Shown: positions 52,291 to 61,252, counted from the stretch's first letter. The stretch: 64,000 nt of DNA from Halomonas sp. M4R1S46 (GCF_025725685.1 NZ_CP107008.1:1178001-1242000); one strand, 5' to 3'. Numbers and translations are program-made. The notes: generated by a model from the letters alone, not told the origin.

Positions 52291-52545
52291 ATGCATCCCA
52301 GTGAGGTCAAGGCGCTGCTCGAGAGCCGACTCGACGGCTGCGAATTTCATATCCAGGGCGAGGGCTGCGACTTCCAGGTGGTCGCCGTGGGCGAGGTGTT
52401 CGAGGGACTGTCCCGGGTCAAGCGCCAGCAGCTGATCTACGGGGCGCTGTCCGAGGAGATCGCCTCCGGCGCCCTGCATGCCGTGACCATCCGCACCTAC
52501 ACCCCCGAGCAGTGGCAGTCCGCCGCCGAGAACAAGGGGGCCTGA
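52291..52545 (+). CDS. ibaG: BolA-family protein IbaG (YrbA)
   Basis: IbaG is a BolA-like protein that partners with monothiol glutaredoxin in iron-sulfur metabolism and acid response. The 84-residue protein has the BolA fold signature FHIQGEGCDFQVVAVGEVFEGLSRVKRQQLIYG and HAVTIRTYTPEQW. It sits between mlaB and murA as in E. coli. The 165 bases before it hold no gene. Confidence 0.93.
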   Translation: MHPSEVKALLESRLDGCEFHIQGEGCDFQVVAVGEVFEGLSRVKRQQLIYGALSEEIASGALHAVTIRTYTPEQWQSAAENKGA

Positions 52546-52558
52546 GGCTCGAGCGATC

Positions 52559-53821
52559 ATGGACAAGCTGATCATAACCGGCAACGGCCCCGTCGACGGC
52601 GAGGTCTGGGCCAGCGGCGCCAAGAATGCCGCCCTGCCCATTCTCTGCGCCACCCTGCTGGCCGACGAGCCGGTGACCATCGGGAACCTGCCGCACCTGC
52701 AGGACATCACCACCACCCTCGAGCTGCTCGGCCACATGGGCGTGCAGCCGGTGATGGGCGAGCGCATGAGCATCCAGCTCGACGGCTCCCAGGTGAGCGA
52801 CTGTCACGCGCCCTACGAGCTGGTCAAGAAGATGCGTGCCTCCATCCTGGTGCTGGGCCCGCTGCTGGCGCATTTCGGCCATGCCGATGTGTCCCTGCCC
52901 GGCGGTTGTGCCATCGGCTCGCGCCCGGTCGATCTGCATATCCGCGGCCTCGAGACCATGGGGGCGGAGATCCGCGTCGAGGGCGGCTACATCCGCGCCC
53001 GGGTCGACGGGCGGCTCAAGGGCGCCACCATCTTCTTCGACACCGTCACCGTCACCGGCACCGAGAACCTGCTGATGGCCGCGGCTCTGGCCGAGGGCAC
53101 CACGGTGCTCGAGAACGCCGCCCGGGAGCCGGAGGTGGTCGACCTGGCCGAGTGCCTGATCAAGATGGGCGCCAGGATCCGCGGGCATGGCAGCGACACC
53201 ATCGTCGTCGAGGGCGTCGAGCGGCTGCACGGCGCCGAGCACGACGTCATGCCCGACCGCATCGAGACCGGCACCTTCCTGGTGGCCGCGGCCCTGTCCC
53301 GGGGCCGGGTCCGGGTGCGCAACACCCGGGCCGACATCCTCGAGGCGGTGCTGGCCAAGCTGGAGGAGGCCGGGGCCACCGTGACCACCGGCGACGGCTG
53401 GATCGCCCTGGACATGCAGGGCCGGCGGCCCAAGGCGGTCAACGTGCGCACCGCCCCCTATCCGGCCTTTCCCACCGACATGCAGGCCCAGTTCGTGGCG
53501 CTGAACGCGGTCGCCGAGGGGACCGCCCGGGTGGTCGAGACGATCTTCGAGAACCGCTTCATGCATGTCCAGGAGCTCAACCGCATGGGGGCGAGTATCG
53601 CCCTGGAAGGCAATACCGCCGTCGTCACCGGGGTCGAGAGCCTCTCCGGTGCCCCGGTGATGGCCACCGACCTGCGGGCCTCGGCCTCGCTGGTGATCGC
53701 GGCGATGATGGCCGAGGGCGAGACGCTGGTCGACCGCATCTACCACATCGACCGTGGCTACGAGTGCATCGAGGAAAAGCTGCAGCTGCTGGGCGCCAGG
53801 ATACGGCGTATTCCGGGCTGA
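52559..53821 (+). CDS. murA: UDP-N-acetylglucosamine 1-carboxyvinyltransferase MurA
   Basis: MurA transfers enolpyruvate from PEP to UDP-GlcNAc, the first committed step of peptidoglycan synthesis. The 420-residue enzyme has Lys22/Asn23 in GAKNAALPILCATLLADEP and the fosfomycin-reactive Cys117 in LPGGCAIGSRPVDLHI, so it should be fosfomycin-sensitive. The other core blocks are intact, including AYPAFPTDMQAQ-like APYPAFPTDMQAQFVALNAV. Confidence 0.97.
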   Translation: MDKLIITGNGPVDGEVWASGAKNAALPILCATLLADEPVTIGNLPHLQDITTTLELLGHMGVQPVMGERMSIQLDGSQVSDCHAPYELVKKMRASILVLGPLLAHFGHADVSLPGGCAIGSRPVDLHIRGLETMGAEIRVEGGYIRARVDGRLKGATIFFDTVTVTGTENLLMAAALAEGTTVLENAAREPEVVDLAECLIKMGARIRGHGSDTIVVEGVERLHGAEHDVMPDRIETGTFLVAAALSRGRVRVRNTRADILEAVLAKLEEAGATVTTGDGWIALDMQGRRPKAVNVRTAPYPAFPTDMQAQFVALNAVAEGTARVVETIFENRFMHVQELNRMGASIALEGNTAVVTGVESLSGAPVMATDLRASASLVIAAMMAEGETLVDRIYHIDRGYECIEEKLQLLGARIRRIPG

Positions 53822-53840
53822 GCCGACAACAGGCGAGATC

Positions 53841-54494
53841 ATGAGCAAGCAACTGATTCTGGCCCTCTCCAAGGGCCGTATTCTCGACGAGACCCTGCCG
53901 CTGCTGGCCGAGGCGGGGATCGCCCCCGCCGAGGACCTGGGCGCCAGCCGCAAGCTGCTGTTCGACACCAACCTGCCGGACGTCAAGCTGGTGGTCATCC
54001 GCGCCACGGATGTGCCCACCTATGTCCAGCTCGGCGCCGCCGACGTGGGCGTGGCCGGCAAGGACGTGCTGCTGGAGCACGGCGCGGAGGGGCTCTACGA
54101 GCCGCTGGACCTGGAGATCGCCCGCTGCAAGCTGATGACCGCGGGCATCACCGGCGCCGAGCCGGCCCGGGCGCGGCGCCGGGTGGCCACCAAGTTCGTC
54201 AACGTGGCCAAGCGCTACTATGCCGAGCAGGGCATCCAGGCCGAGGTGATCAAGCTTTACGGCGCCATGGAGCTGGCCCCGTTGATGAACCTAGCCGACG
54301 AGATCGTCGATATCGTCGACACCGGCAACACCCTGCGGGCCAACGGCATGGAGCCCCGCGAGCTGATTGCTCCGATCAGCACCCGGCTGGTGGTCAACAA
54401 GGCCGCGATGACCATGAAGCACGCGCGGCTGAAGCCCCTTATCCATCGCCTGCGCGAGGCCGTGGAAGGCCGCCGCAGCGAGGCCACCGCCTAG
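53841..54494 (+). CDS. hisG: ATP phosphoribosyltransferase, short form HisG
   Basis: HisG joins ATP and PRPP in the first step of histidine synthesis. At 217 residues this is the short (HisGS) form, which lacks the C-terminal regulatory domain and needs HisZ, not encoded in this window. Recognisable parts are LILALSKGRILDETLPLL, DVPTYVQLGAADVGVAGKDVL and DEIVDIVDTGNTLRANGM. It follows murA by 19 bases and precedes hisD. Confidence 0.95.
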   Translation: MSKQLILALSKGRILDETLPLLAEAGIAPAEDLGASRKLLFDTNLPDVKLVVIRATDVPTYVQLGAADVGVAGKDVLLEHGAEGLYEPLDLEIARCKLMTAGITGAEPARARRRVATKFVNVAKRYYAEQGIQAEVIKLYGAMELAPLMNLADEIVDIVDTGNTLRANGMEPRELIAPISTRLVVNKAAMTMKHARLKPLIHRLREAVEGRRSEATA

Positions 54495-54539
54495 TGGCGG
54501 GCGGGCCCGCCCCGATTCCATTCCTTGCGAGAGGATCCT

Positions 54540-55868
54540 ATGGCCATGACTGACTCTTCCGCCGCCGGCCTCGAGCTCGCCAGGCTCTCCACCGCGGATG
54601 ATGACTTCGTCGCTCGCCTCGATGCCCTGCTAGCCTGGGAGGGCGTCTCCAGCGGCGAGGTCCAGGGTCGCGTCGACGAGATCCTGACCGCGGTGAAGGC
54701 CCGCGGCGATGCCGCCCTGATCGAATACAGCAACCGCTTCGACCGCCTCTCGGCGTCGAGCATGGCGGAGTTGACCCTGGGGCCGGCGCGCCTGCGCGAG
54801 GCCTTCGAGGGCCTGCCCGAGGCCCAGCGCCAGGCATTGTCCACCGCCGCCGAGCGGGTGCGCCGCTACCACGAACACCAGAAGCCCGCATCCTGGCAGT
54901 ACACCGAGGCCGACGGCACCGTGCTCGGCCAGCAGGTTACCCCGCTGGACCGGGCCGGTATCTATGTGCCCGGCGGCAAGGCCGCCTATCCGTCCTCGGT
55001 GCTGATGAACGCCCTGCCGGCCCACGTGGCCGGGGTGCGCGAGATCGTCATGGTGGTGCCGACCCCCGATGGCGTGCTCAATGAGCTGGTGCTGGCCGCC
55101 GCCCACCTGGCCGGCGTCGATCATGTCTTCACCATCGGCGGGGCCCAGGCGGTGGCCGCCCTGGCCTACGGCACCGAGACGGTGCCGCGGGTCGACAAGA
55201 TCGTCGGGCCCGGCAATATCTATGTGGCCACCGCCAAGCGGGCGGTGTTCGGCCAGGTGGGGATCGACATGATCGCTGGTCCCTCGGAGATCCTGGTCAT
55301 CTCCGACGGCGGCACCGATCCGGACTGGCTGGCCATGGACCTGTTCTCCCAGGCCGAGCATGACGAGGACGCCCAGGCGATCCTGGTGAGCTGGGACGCC
55401 GAGCACCTGGAGGCGGTCGCCGAGGCGATGGCCTGCCAGTTGCCGACCATGGAGCGCGAGGGCATGATTCGCGCCTCCCTGGCCGCCCGGGGCGCGCTGA
55501 TCCACTGCCGCGACCGTGGCGAGGCGGTCGAGCTGCTCAACCGCATCGCCCCGGAGCACCTGGAGCTCTCGGTGGCCGATCCCGAGGCCTGGCTGCCCGA
55601 GGTGCGCCATGCCGGGGCCGTCTTCATGGGCCGCTATACCGCCGAGGCCCTGGGCGACTACTGTGCCGGCCCCAACCATGTGCTGCCGACCTCCGGCACG
55701 GCCCGCTTCTCCTCGCCGCTCGGCGTCTACGACTTCCAGAAGCGCTCCTCGCTGATCCAGTGCTCGGCCGAGGGCGCCTCCACTCTGGGGGCCACCGCTT
55801 CGGTGCTGGCCCGGGGCGAGTCGTTGACCGCCCATGCGCGCAGCGCCGAGTACCGTATCCGCGACTGA
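54540..55868 (+). CDS. hisD: Histidinol dehydrogenase HisD
   Basis: HisD performs the last two oxidations, from histidinol to histidine, with NAD+ and zinc. The 442-residue protein carries GIYVPGGKAAYPSSVLMNALPA, the signature IDMIAGPSEILVISDGGTDPDWLAMDLFSQAEHD and GDYCAGPNHVLPTSGTARF. ATGs at 54540 and 54546 are both possible; the GAGAGGA site favours either, and I list the first. A strong hairpin follows. Confidence 0.95.
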   Translation: MAMTDSSAAGLELARLSTADDDFVARLDALLAWEGVSSGEVQGRVDEILTAVKARGDAALIEYSNRFDRLSASSMAELTLGPARLREAFEGLPEAQRQALSTAAERVRRYHEHQKPASWQYTEADGTVLGQQVTPLDRAGIYVPGGKAAYPSSVLMNALPAHVAGVREIVMVVPTPDGVLNELVLAAAHLAGVDHVFTIGGAQAVAALAYGTETVPRVDKIVGPGNIYVATAKRAVFGQVGIDMIAGPSEILVISDGGTDPDWLAMDLFSQAEHDEDAQAILVSWDAEHLEAVAEAMACQLPTMEREGMIRASLAARGALIHCRDRGEAVELLNRIAPEHLELSVADPEAWLPEVRHAGAVFMGRYTAEALGDYCAGPNHVLPTSGTARFSSPLGVYDFQKRSSLIQCSAEGASTLGATASVLARGESLTAHARSAEYRIRD

Positions 55869-55890
55869 GCACCGGACCGCAACGCCATGC

Positions 55891-55919
55891 CCCCGGCCCC
55901 GTCAGTGACGGGGCCGGGG
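55891..55919. terminator. Hairpin terminator after hisD
   Basis: A 13-bp perfect stem (55891-55903 with 55907-55919) and a 3-base loop lie between hisD and the convergent protease gene, followed by a short T-rich stretch. Confidence 0.82.
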
Positions 55920-55940
55920 TCGTTGTGGACGGGGTGGGGC

Positions 55941-57167
55941 TCAGGGCGTGTCGGTGGTGGCGGGTCGCCGCGGGGTGGGGCGCTCGGCGACCTCCAGGGT
56001 CACCCGCATGGTCTCGCCGCCGCGCACCACCGTCACCGGCAGCTGGCTGCCCGGTGTCACCGCGGCGATCTCGCTCATGGTCTGGCGGGGGTCGAGGATG
56101 GGCTGGCCGTTGACCTCGAGCAGCACGTCTCCGGCCTGCAGGCCGGCCTGGTCGGCGGGGCCCTTCGGCACCACCCCGGCGATGATCACTCCGGTGGGGG
56201 CCTCGAGGCCGAAGGAGGCGGCGAGCTCGGGATTGAGCTCCTGGGCCTCGATGCCCAGCCAGCCGCGGATCACCCGCCCCTGGGTGACGATCTCCTCGAG
56301 GATGTTGCGGGCCAGGTTGGTAGGGATGGCGAAGCCGATGCCCTGGGAGCCGCCGGAGCGGGAAAAGATGGCGGTGTTGATGCCGACCAGGGCGCCCTCG
56401 GGGTTGATCAGGGCGCCGCCGGAGTTGCCCGGGTTGATGGCCGCATCGGTCTGGATGAAGTCCTCGTAGGCGTTGAGTCCCAGGTGGCTGCGCCCGGTGG
56501 CGCTGATGATGCCCATGGTCACGGTCTGCCCCACGCCGAAGGGATTGCCGATGGCCAGGGAGACATCGCCCACCGCCACCCGGGTGGAGTCGGTGAGTTC
56601 GATGATCGGCAGGTCGTCGAGGTCGATACGCAGCACCGCCAGGTCGCTCTCCGGGTCGGTGCCGATCACCTCGGCGAGGGTCTCGCGCCCGTCACGCAGG
56701 GCCACCCGGATCTGGTCGGCGCCGCTGATCACGTGATGGTTGGTCAGGACATAGCCGTCATCGCTGACGATGACCCCGGAGCCGAGGCTCGACAGCATCC
56801 GCTGCCGGCGGGGCATGTCGTCGCCATAGAACTGGCGGAAGAAGGGGTCCGACATCAGCGGATGGCCCTCCTGCTCGACGACCCGCGACGAGTAGATGTT
56901 GACCACCGCCGGGGCGGCCCGCTCCACCGCCTCGGCATAGCTCACCGGTCCCTGGTCGCGGGACATCGGGGCGGCCTCGCGCAACTCGGGGGAGGGCCGC
57001 GATACCGGCTCCGGTGCCGGGGTTTGGGGCTGCTGCTCGGGGACCGGGGTGGGCGGGCTCGGCTGGACGGCCCGGCGCCCCAGCAGCTGCGGAAAGGCAT
57101 TAAGCAGCACGATGGCCACCAGCAGGCCGATCAGAGCGGGCCAGAGGTAGGGGAGGGCGCGTCGCAT
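55941..57167 (-). CDS. degS: DegS/AlgW-type membrane-anchored serine protease
   Basis: This periplasmic trypsin-like protease likely cleaves the anti-sigma factor RseA/MucA to start the sigma-E envelope stress response. The 408-residue protein has one N-terminal membrane anchor (LWPALIGLLVAIVLLNAFPQLL), a Pro-rich linker, the catalytic triad in LTNHHVISGA (His), ESDLAVLRID (Asp) and INPGNSGGALINP (Ser), and a single PDZ domain (about 300-395). One PDZ and an anchor separate DegS/AlgW from DegP. An extra Pro/Gln-rich segment after the anchor is somewhat longer than in E. coli. The symbol is by family, not proven orthology. Confidence 0.88.
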   Translation of the reverse strand: MRRALPYLWPALIGLLVAIVLLNAFPQLLGRRAVQPSPPTPVPEQQPQTPAPEPVSRPSPELREAAPMSRDQGPVSYAEAVERAAPAVVNIYSSRVVEQEGHPLMSDPFFRQFYGDDMPRRQRMLSSLGSGVIVSDDGYVLTNHHVISGADQIRVALRDGRETLAEVIGTDPESDLAVLRIDLDDLPIIELTDSTRVAVGDVSLAIGNPFGVGQTVTMGIISATGRSHLGLNAYEDFIQTDAAINPGNSGGALINPEGALVGINTAIFSRSGGSQGIGFAIPTNLARNILEEIVTQGRVIRGWLGIEAQELNPELAASFGLEAPTGVIIAGVVPKGPADQAGLQAGDVLLEVNGQPILDPRQTMSEIAAVTPGSQLPVTVVRGGETMRVTLEVAERPTPRRPATTDTP

Positions 57168-57270
57168 GCGGCGGGGTTCCTTCTCGGTGGTGCGTTGTCG
57201 CAGGGCGGGAGGGTGCCGGGTAGAATGAGCGAATTGTAACATTGCATCCCCGAGCACGCCCGGAGGCGAC

Positions 57271-58032
57271 ATGACGACTTGCGACGAACTGCTGGCGGCC
57301 TGTGACCGGCTGCTGGTCCCCGAACGCTTCAAGGATTACACCGCCAACGGCCTCCAGGTTGGCGGTCGCGAGCGCATCGGTCGGGTGATGACCGGCGTCA
57401 CGGCCTGCCAGGCCCTGCTCGACGAGGCGGTGGCCTGGCAGGCGGACCTGCTGCTGGTCCACCACGGCTATTTCTGGAAGAACGAACCGGTCAACATCAC
57501 CGGCATGAAGCGGCGCCGGCTAGCCACCCTGCTGACCCATGACATCGGCCTGCTGGCCTATCATCTGCCGCTGGATGCCCACGCGACCCTGGGCAACAAT
57601 GCCGCCCTGGCGCGCCGGCTGGACTTCGAGGTCGAGGGCTGCGTCGATGGCGAGCTGGGCGAGGGGCTGCTCTGGCGGGGCGCGCCGCCGGCACCGATGA
57701 GCGCCGGCGAGCTGGCCGCCCATGTCGGCGCGCGCCTGGCGCGGGCGCCGCTGCTGGTGGAGGCCCCCGGTGGCGGCGCGGTGCGTCGCGTCGCCTGGTG
57801 CACCGGCGGCGCCCAGGACATGATCCTGCAGGCCGCCGAGGCCGGCGCCGACGCCTTCATCTCCGGCGAGATCTCCGAGCGGACCACCCACCTGGCGCGC
57901 GAGATGGGGATTCATTACCTCGCCGCGGGACATCATGCCACCGAACGCTACGGGGTCCAGGCGCTGGGCGCCTGGCTGGCCGAGACCTTCGCCGTCGAGC
58001 ATCGCTTCGTGGATATCGACAACCCGGCCTGA
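57271..58032 (+). CDS. NIF3-like (YbgI/DUF34) metal-binding protein
   Basis: NIF3/YbgI proteins are dinuclear-metal hexameric rings, often labelled GTP cyclohydrolase I type 2, with uncertain in vivo function. The 253-residue product has the metal ligands in LLLVHHGYFWKN and AAGHHATERYGVQALGAWL, plus FKDYTANGLQVGG near the N-terminus and ISGEISERTTHLAREMG. It is divergent from the DegS-type gene; this pairing is common in Pseudomonas and Halomonas relatives. A terminator follows the stop. Confidence 0.93.
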   Translation: MTTCDELLAACDRLLVPERFKDYTANGLQVGGRERIGRVMTGVTACQALLDEAVAWQADLLLVHHGYFWKNEPVNITGMKRRRLATLLTHDIGLLAYHLPLDAHATLGNNAALARRLDFEVEGCVDGELGEGLLWRGAPPAPMSAGELAAHVGARLARAPLLVEAPGGGAVRRVAWCTGGAQDMILQAAEAGADAFISGEISERTTHLAREMGIHYLAAGHHATERYGVQALGAWLAETFAVEHRFVDIDNPA

Positions 58033-58045
58033 GGGCGACGCGCAA

Positions 58046-58067
58046 GACGGCGCCCCGGGGCGCCGTC
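58046..58067. terminator. Palindromic terminator between the NIF3 gene and yhcB
   Basis: A perfectly self-complementary 22-bp sequence (GACGGCGCCCC and its complement) lies 13 bases after one stop and 5 bases before the convergent one. It probably serves both genes, though no T-run follows. Confidence 0.7.
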
Positions 58068-58072
58068 GGCGT

Positions 58073-58516
58073 TCAGTAGCGGGGCGGCTGGGGCGTGCTG
58101 GCCTCCCCGGGTTTCAGGCCGAAGTCTTCGGAGAGGGTGCCGCGATTGCCATCGGCATAGTCGCGGGGGGCCGCCGGGCTGTCCTCGCCGTCCCCCGTGT
58201 CCGGGGGGGCGCTCGGCGTGAGGTCCGGCTTGCGTGGCGGGGTCGCGCCCAGGGTCGCGCTGGCTTCCGCCATCTCGCGGTGCAGCGCCTGGCCGTCACG
58301 GTTCAGCGCCTCGGTGAGCGCGCCGACGCGCTCGAGGTGCTCGCCGAGGCCATCACGCAGCTCGGCGAGCTGGCGGTCGCGTTCGGCGAGGCGCTGGCGG
58401 AGCCGCTGGACATTGCCGGCGCCGGCGTCGAGCAGGCGATAGCCCAGGGCGCCGATGCCCACGCCGGCCAGCAGGCAGGCGATGGCCAGCACCCAGTTGA
58501 TATTGCTTTCTTCCAC
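58073..58516 (-). CDS. zapG: YhcB/ZapG family inner-membrane protein (DUF1043)
   Basis: YhcB (ZapG) is a bitopic inner-membrane protein that interacts with divisome and elongasome parts. The 147-residue product has a membrane helix (NWVLAIACLLAGVGIGALGY, about 7-26), a coiled-coil region (VQRLRQRLAERDRQLAELRDGLGEHLERV) and the conserved C-terminal motif PRDYADGNRGTLSEDFGLK. It is divergent from zapE. Confidence 0.9.
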   Translation of the reverse strand: MEESNINWVLAIACLLAGVGIGALGYRLLDAGAGNVQRLRQRLAERDRQLAELRDGLGEHLERVGALTEALNRDGQALHREMAEASATLGATPPRKPDLTPSAPPDTGDGEDSPAAPRDYADGNRGTLSEDFGLKPGEASTPQPPRY

Positions 58517-58698
58517 GTCTGTCTCCCTGAGCTGTCGGACGGCCCGGCCGTCGGTCCGGTGCCGGTGGCCGGGCGAGGCCGGCGGCCCATTATAGGGCCG
58601 AGGCCGTCGGCGCGGTCAACGGCCGGCCGGCGATGCCAAGCGGCCTCGCGGCGCGTATAATGCCGGTTTCGATGCCACCCGAGGACAGGTCGCCAGGT

Positions 58699-59889
58699 AT
58701 GCCGAAGACCGAACGCCACAGGACGCCGAATGCCCCCGATGAACGCCGGCCGGCCTCGCCGCTGGCGCGCTACCGCGCCGACCTCGAGCGCGACGACTTC
58801 CAGTATGACCCGGCCCAGGAGCGGGCCGTGGAGCATCTCCAGCGGCTCTTCGACGAGCTGGTGGCCATGCCCCGCGAGCGGCCGCGGGCCGCGAGCCAGG
58901 GCAGGGGGCTGAAGTCGCGGGTGGCCGGGCTGTTCGGCCGGCGCGAGATCCCGGCCGAGCCGGCGCTGCCGCCAGTGGCCGGGCTCTACTTCTGGGGCGG
59001 GGTCGGCCGCGGCAAGACCTACCTGGTCGACACCTTCTTCGAGGCCCTGCCCTTTTCCGAGAAGATGCGCACCCACTTCCACCGCTTCATGCAGCGGGTG
59101 CACAACGAGCTCGAGCACTACAAGGGCGAGCGCAATCCCCTGACGCTGGTCGCCGACAAGTTCGCCGACGAGGCCCGGGTGATCTGCTTCGACGAGTTCT
59201 TCGTCAAGGACATCACCGACGCGATGATCCTGGCCAACCTCCTCGAGGCGCTCTTCGCCCGCGGCGTGGTGCTGGTGGCGACCTCCAACATCGTGCCCGG
59301 CGAGCTCTACAGGGACGGCCTGCAGCGGGCGCGTTTCCTGCCGGCCATCGACCTGCTCGAGCGTCACTGCGAGGTGGTCAACGTGGATTCGGGCATCGAC
59401 TACCGGCTGCGCGCCCTGGAGCGAGCCGAGATCTTCCATTCGCCCCTGGACGCCGAGGCCGAGGCCGAACTGGCGCGCAGCTTCCGCGAGATCGCCGGCA
59501 GCGAGGGCGAGGAGGGGGCGCCCATCGAGATCAACCACCGGGTGCTGCATACCCGCCGGCTCCACGACGACGTGGTGTGGTTCGAGTTCACCGAGCTCTG
59601 CGATGGGCCGCGCAGCCAGAACGACTACATCGAGCTGGCCCGGGAGTATCACAGCGTGCTGGTGTCCAACGTCACCCGCATGGGGGGGGCCACCGACGAC
59701 CAGGCGCGACGCTTCATCAACATGGTCGACGAGTTCTACGATCGCGGCGTCAAGCTGCTGATGTCCGCCGAGACGCCGGCCGAGTCGCTGTACCGGGACG
59801 GGCGGCTGGGGTTCGAATTCGAGCGCACCCTGTCGCGGCTGCAGGAGATGCAGTCCCGCGAGTATCTGGCGCTGCCGCACAAGCCCTGA
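58699..59889 (+). CDS. zapE: Cell division AFG1-family ATPase ZapE
   Basis: ZapE is an FtsZ-interacting AAA-like ATPase needed under low oxygen or high temperature. The 396-residue protein has Walker A WGGVGRGKTYLVDTFFEALP, Walker B VICFDEFFVKDITDAMIL, ATSNIVPGELYRDGLQRARFLPAI and the C-terminal FDEL-like NMVDEFYDRGVKLLMSAE. I chose the ATG at 58699 because a GAGGACAGGT ribosome region lies upstream; ATGs at 58633, 58660 and 58672 are in frame but unsupported. A composite repeat element begins 2 bases after the stop codon. Confidence 0.94.
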   Translation: MPKTERHRTPNAPDERRPASPLARYRADLERDDFQYDPAQERAVEHLQRLFDELVAMPRERPRAASQGRGLKSRVAGLFGRREIPAEPALPPVAGLYFWGGVGRGKTYLVDTFFEALPFSEKMRTHFHRFMQRVHNELEHYKGERNPLTLVADKFADEARVICFDEFFVKDITDAMILANLLEALFARGVVLVATSNIVPGELYRDGLQRARFLPAIDLLERHCEVVNVDSGIDYRLRALERAEIFHSPLDAEAEAELARSFREIAGSEGEEGAPIEINHRVLHTRRLHDDVVWFEFTELCDGPRSQNDYIELAREYHSVLVSNVTRMGGATDDQARRFINMVDEFYDRGVKLLMSAETPAESLYRDGRLGFEFERTLSRLQEMQSREYLALPHKP

Positions 59890-59890
59890 C

Positions 59891-60051
59891 CCGGACTGCG
59901 TCCGGGAGCTGTAAGCCGTAAGCTTTAAGCTGGAAGAAAACCCTTGATGCCTTTGGTGGCGGATTCAGCCTGCCTTCCAGCTTCCAGCTTCCAGCTTCCA
60001 GCTTCCAGCTTCCAGCTTCCAGCTTCCAGCTTCCAGCTTCCAGCTTCCAGC
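59891..60051. repeat. Composite repeat, copy 2: hairpin + conserved block + 11 x TTCCAGC
   Basis: The order is the same as at 41411: a hairpin CCGGAC-TGC-GTCCGG (59891-59905), the 63-base block (59912-59974) with an antisense unit AAGCTGGAAG (59927-59936), then 11 perfect TTCCAGC heptamers (59975-60051). The element fills the first half of the 310-base zapE-rplM gap. It ends 15 bases before the predicted rplM promoter. Confidence 0.93.
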
Positions 60052-60066
60052 TTGCGCGTGCCGGCA

Positions 60067-60096
60067 TTGCCTTGCCGGTGGCGGGTCGTGTAGAAT
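60067..60096 (+). promoter_or_regulatory. Promoter of the rplM-rpsI operon
   Basis: TTGCCT (60067-60072, 4 of 6) and TAGAAT (60091-60096, 5 of 6) are separated by 18 bases, followed by a GC-rich discriminator. The predicted leader is about 95 bases. It lies just past the TTCCAGC array. Confidence 0.6.
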
Positions 60097-60151
60097 GCGC
60101 GCTCGCTCGACCGTTGTCGCCCGCGTGGCGGCAACCAAGAAGAATAGGGAT

Positions 60152-60173
60152 GGTCCTCGCCGGCGGCAGGACC
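60152..60173 (+). promoter_or_regulatory. Leader hairpin upstream of rplM, possible L13 autoregulatory site
   Basis: GGTCCT (60152-60157) pairs with AGGACC (60168-60173) around a GC-rich loop (CGCCGGCGGC), 27 bases before the rplM start. In E. coli L13 represses its own operon through a leader structure; here the role is inferred only from position. Confidence 0.35.
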
Positions 60174-60199
60174 CAACACATCGATTTGGTGATTCACCC

Positions 60200-60628
60200 A
60201 TGAAGACGTTCACTGCCAAACCGCAGTCCGTCCAGCGCGACTGGTACGTCGTCGACGCTGCGGACAAGACGCTCGGCCGTCTGGCCACCGAGATCGCTCG
60301 CCGCCTGCGTGGCAAGCACAAGCCGGAATACACCCCGCATGTCGATACCGGCGACTACATCGTCGTGATCAATGCCGAGAAGGTGAAGGTCACCGGCAAC
60401 AAGGCCAGCGCCAAGAACTACTATCGCCACACCGGCTATCCGGGTGGCCTGCGTTCCATGAACTTCGAGAAGATGATCGCTCACGCCCCCGAGCGCGTCA
60501 TCGAGTCCGCGGTCAAGGGCATGCTCCCGAAGGGCCCGCTGGGTCGTGCCATGTACTCCAAGCTCAAGGTCTACGCCGGCACCGAGCATCCGCACGCCGC
60601 CCAGCAGCCGCAAGAACTGAACATCTGA
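60200..60628 (+). CDS. rplM: 50S ribosomal protein L13
   Basis: L13 is an early-assembly 23S rRNA-binding protein. The 142-residue product begins MKTFTAKPQSVQRDWYVVDA and carries the signature MLPKGPLGRAMYSKLKVYAGTEHPHAAQQP. The ATG at 60200 follows GGTGA. rpsI follows after 13 bases. Confidence 0.98.
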   Translation: MKTFTAKPQSVQRDWYVVDAADKTLGRLATEIARRLRGKHKPEYTPHVDTGDYIVVINAEKVKVTGNKASAKNYYRHTGYPGGLRSMNFEKMIAHAPERVIESAVKGMLPKGPLGRAMYSKLKVYAGTEHPHAAQQPQELNI

Positions 60629-60641
60629 GGGAGTCTTCGCC

Positions 60642-61031
60642 ATGACACAGCAGTATTACGGAACCGGGCGCCGCAAGACCTCTACCGCGCGCGTCTTTCT
60701 GAAGCCGGGCACCGGCAAGATCACCGTCAACAGCCGTGATCTCAACGAGTATTTCGGTCGCGTCACCGGTCGCATGGTGGTCCGTCAGCCTCTCGAGCTG
60801 ACAGAGACCCTCGGCCAGTTCGACGTCTACGTCACCGTCAAGGGCGGCGGCGGCAGTGCCCAGGCCGGCGCCATCCGTCACGGCATCACCCGTGCCCTGA
60901 TGGAGTACAACGAGGACTTCCGCAAGCCGCTGCGTGAAGCCGGGTACGTCACCCGTGATGCCCGTGAGGTCGAGCGCAAGAAGATCGGCCTGCGCAAGGC
61001 ACGTCGCCGTCCGCAGTTCTCCAAGCGTTAA
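60642..61031 (+). CDS. rpsI: 30S ribosomal protein S9
   Basis: S9 contacts the P-site tRNA through its C-terminal tail. The 129-residue protein has YGTGRRKTSTARVFLKPG at the start, GGGGSAQAGAIRHGITRAL in the middle and ends RRRPQFSKR, the conserved tail with terminal Lys-Arg. A strong terminator follows. Confidence 0.98.
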   Translation: MTQQYYGTGRRKTSTARVFLKPGTGKITVNSRDLNEYFGRVTGRMVVRQPLELTETLGQFDVYVTVKGGGGSAQAGAIRHGITRALMEYNEDFRKPLREAGYVTRDAREVERKKIGLRKARRRPQFSKR

Positions 61032-61050
61032 GACGGACGTCTATACGACG

Positions 61051-61086
61051 AAAAAACGCCCGGGTCCCAGACCTGGGCGTTTTTTT
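61051..61086 (+). terminator. Rho-independent terminator of rplM-rpsI
   Basis: AAAAAACGCCCGGGTC pairs with GACCTGGGCGTTTTTT around a 3-base loop with one mismatch, followed by the T-run (61080-61086). It is the clearest intrinsic terminator in the window. Confidence 0.95.
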
Positions 61087-61252
61087 GTTCTGGGTCAAGT
61101 ATTTGCCGCCAAGTTTCGCCCCCGGGCCCGGGGCTTGTCCTTGTGCGGGACGATCCGTTTTTTTACCATATAACGCATTTCAAAATCCGTGGTCGCGGGT
61201 CATCCGGAGCTCGTGATGGAACAGCGGGTAAGCTGATGGGAGAAACCTGAAG

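Noticed and set aside
61140..61200. TATAAC-containing AT-rich patch as the petABC promoter
   Set aside because: No acceptable -35 hexamer lies at 16-18 bases; a promoter must exist in the gap but I cannot place it.
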